Assembly (NCBI GenBank): GCA_003488465.1
Contig: DNLN01000038.1
Coordinates: 1-6,190, forward strand
Reading direction: 5' to 3'
Source: Sutterella sp.
Lineage (GTDB): Bacteria; Pseudomonadota; Gammaproteobacteria; Burkholderiales; Burkholderiaceae_F
Length of the DNA: 6,190 bases
The notes beneath the pieces were generated by a model. It had not been told where the DNA came from, did not search any database, and saw only the letters and a program-made list of their open reading frames with translations. The translations under genes and the position numbers were made by a program. Shown piece by piece: positions 4,545 to 6,190 of the stretch; positions within the stretch are counted from its first letter, which is position 1, and every line of letters starts with the position of its first letter.

Positions 4545-6190
4545 ATGAATACTGTCGGCAATACGGACTCCCTCAAGGAAATTCGCGTGATCGGAGCGCG
4601 GCAGAACAATCTGCGTGCTCTGAACGTCTCGATCACACCCCATACTCTGACCGTCGTCACGGGTCCCTCGGGCTCTGGCAAGAGTTCGCTTGCGTTCGAC
4701 ACCCTCTACGCCGAGGGGCAGCGCCGGTATGTCGAGACCTTCAGTCCGTATTCCAGACAGTTCCTTGATCGTTGCGACCGGCCCAAGGTCGACCGAATCG
4801 AGGGTGTGCCGCCGGCCATTGCCATTGATCAGACCGGCACCGTGAGAACCTCGCGCTCCACCGTGGGCACGATGACCGAACTCAACGATTATCTGAAGCT
4901 GCTCTTTGCCCGGGAGGCAAAGCTCTTTTGCGCCGACTGCGGCTCGTGGGTGCGCGAGATGAGCCCGGTGCAGATGTGGGAAAGCATCAGGGAACGCGCC
5001 GCAAAGGCGGGCGACCCCCGGCTCACGCTCACCTTTGACGCGCTGATTCCGGAAAGTTTTGATCTTGAGCAGGCCAGGGCCGCTCTGTCAGCCCAGGGCT
5101 TTACCCGGATTTTCGAGGAGAGGCAGAGCGCAGCCGGCACGGTCCTTTCCGTCGTCGTCGACCGATTCCGCGCATCGAAGGCCGGATCGGCCCGGGCGAT
5201 CGAAGCGATCGAGGCGGCTCTTGCCCATGCCAGGGGCGAGTATGCGGGGCGCTTTGCCGTGCATGCGCAGGGCGAAGAGGGCGCGGACGAAGTCTGGCGC
5301 TACCGCACCGGCTTTGCGTGCCCGGAGTGCGGCAGGACCTATCAGAAGGCGACGGCCGCTAGCTTCAGCTTCAACTCGGCAATCGGCGCCTGCCCGCAGT
5401 GCCGCGGCTTCGGCCGGGTGATCGGGCTCGACTGGGGGCTTGTGATTCCCGATGAGACGAAGTCGCTGGCCGAGGGCGCGATCAAGCCCTGGCAGAGCGG
5501 CCAGAGCCAGGAGTGCCAGAGCGACATGATGCGGTTTGCCAAGAAGCAGGGCATCCGCACGGATGTTCCGTTCCGGGACCTCACCCAGGCCGAGCGGCAG
5601 TGGGTGATGGAGGGCGAGCCGGCTTTCAACGGCAGGAACTGGAATCGCTGCTGGTACGGAGTGCGGGAGTTCTTCAAGTACCTGGAGAGCCGTGCATACA
5701 AGATGCATGTGCGCGTGTTCCTGTCAAGGTACCGCAGCTACGACACCTGCCCGGTCTGCGAGGGCTCGCGCCTGAAGCCGGAGGGGCTGCTCTGGCGCGT
5801 GGGCAGCCAGAAAGCCGCCCGCGCAGCCGAGACTTCCTCTCCCGGGGGAACGTACAAGCGCTTTGTTCCGATTCCGATGCGCGGCATCGCGGAGCGGGTG
5901 AAGGAGCTTCCCGGACTGACGATCCACGATCTGATGCTGCTGCCGATCGAGCGGCTCAGGGCGTTCTTTGAAGTGCTGCGGGACGAGACTGACGACGAGC
6001 CCGGGCAGCTCGTGATCAAGGAGATTCTTTCGCGTCTTTCGTACCTCGTTGACGTCGGCCTCGGGTACCTCACGCTTGACCGCCAGAGCCGCACGCTCTC
6101 CGGGGGCGAAGTGCAGCGCGTCAATCTGACGACCGCGCTCGGCACGAATCTCGTCGATACGCTGTTCGTGCTTGACGAGCCTTCGATCGG
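4545..6190 (+). CDS. uvrA: UvrA-family ABC ATPase, excinuclease subunit A type (3' end missing)
   Basis: UvrA proteins are DNA-damage sensors that load UvrB in nucleotide excision repair. The visible 548 residues cover the first ATPase unit: Walker A GPSGSGKSS (40-48), AEGQRRYVE (56-64), AIAIDQ (91-96), RSTVGTMTEL (104-113), a CxxC pair at 129/132, a four-cysteine zinc module (259, 262, 283, 286) around SFSFNS, a further CPVC (402-405) in the SRYRSYDTCPVCEGSRL block, the ABC signature LSGGEVQR (518-525) and Walker B FVLDEPS (541-547). The frame is open to the window edge with no stop. Wording such as GPSGSGKSS, ETFSPYSRQFLDR and VNLTTALG differs from canonical UvrA (GLSGSGKSS, ESLSAYARQFL, IRLA) and resembles, from memory, an extra-long tandem UvrA paralogue of Betaproteobacteria. 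ATG 4545 has only a weak GGTG 10 bases ahead. Family certain; canonical or paralogue undecided. Confidence 0.95.
   Translation, partial: MNTVGNTDSLKEIRVIGARQNNLRALNVSITPHTLTVVTGPSGSGKSSLAFDTLYAEGQRRYVETFSPYSRQFLDRCDRPKVDRIEGVPPAIAIDQTGTVRTSRSTVGTMTELNDYLKLLFAREAKLFCADCGSWVREMSPVQMWESIRERAAKAGDPRLTLTFDALIPESFDLEQARAALSAQGFTRIFEERQSAAGTVLSVVVDRFRASKAGSARAIEAIEAALAHARGEYAGRFAVHAQGEEGADEVWRYRTGFACPECGRTYQKATAASFSFNSAIGACPQCRGFGRVIGLDWGLVIPDETKSLAEGAIKPWQSGQSQECQSDMMRFAKKQGIRTDVPFRDLTQAERQWVMEGEPAFNGRNWNRCWYGVREFFKYLESRAYKMHVRVFLSRYRSYDTCPVCEGSRLKPEGLLWRVGSQKAARAAETSSPGGTYKRFVPIPMRGIAERVKELPGLTIHDLMLLPIERLRAFFEVLRDETDDEPGQLVIKEILSRLSYLVDVGLGYLTLDRQSRTLSGGEVQRVNLTTALGTNLVDTLFVLDEPSI

Noticed and set aside
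5088..5708. 206-codon minus-strand frame opposite uvrA
   Set aside because: It lies wholly within conserved UvrA coding sequence, and its arginine-, alanine- and leucine-rich composition is typical of antisense frames in GC-rich DNA.

Overview
The window is GC-rich, compact bacterial chromosome. The gene families (FtsZ, a Bcp-type peroxiredoxin, DUF2905, DUF805 and a UvrA with wording I associate with an extra-long betaproteobacterial paralogue) suggest a Gram-negative proteobacterium, most likely Burkholderiales (Betaproteobacteria) and possibly Sutterellaceae-like. The taxon is inference from motif wording, not from a search. I see no CRISPR array, insertion sequence, prophage module, tRNA or rRNA.

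Left part (1-1260). The 3' portion of a DUF805 membrane protein reads in from the left edge (+). It converges on an unrecognised multi-pass membrane protein (-), and the two stop codons share one CTAG. Bases 977-1259 hold no credible gene. They contain a strong hairpin terminator (1159-1184) serving the next gene.

Middle part (1260-3390). A small XRE-family HTH protein resembling a HigA-type antitoxin is encoded on the minus strand, with no toxin beside it. A perfect 8-bp inverted repeat lies just ahead of it and may be its operator. A 391-bp spacer, AT-rich in its ftsZ-proximal half, follows. Then comes ftsZ (-), a complete 487-residue cell-division GTPase with a long proline- and acid-rich linker, ending in its own long hairpin. 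No ftsA or ftsQ lies upstream, so ftsZ is detached here from the usual division and cell-wall cluster.

Right part (3391-6190). A 151-bp divergent region separates ftsZ from a plus-strand pair: a DUF2905 membrane peptide whose promoter geometry suggests a leaderless mRNA, and a Bcp/PrxQ-type peroxiredoxin 22 bp downstream. Next is a short coding stretch broken by a single frameshift, then a hairpin plus T6 terminator only 14 bp before the ATG of a uvrA-family gene that runs off the right edge.

Most of the window is core metabolism: cell division, peroxide defence, DNA repair and small envelope proteins. I found no convincing new multi-gene system. The points most worth a second look are the frameshifted small gene, the terminator tight against uvrA, the orphan antitoxin-like regulator with its palindrome, the solitary ftsZ with its long linker, and the probable leaderless start of DUF2905.
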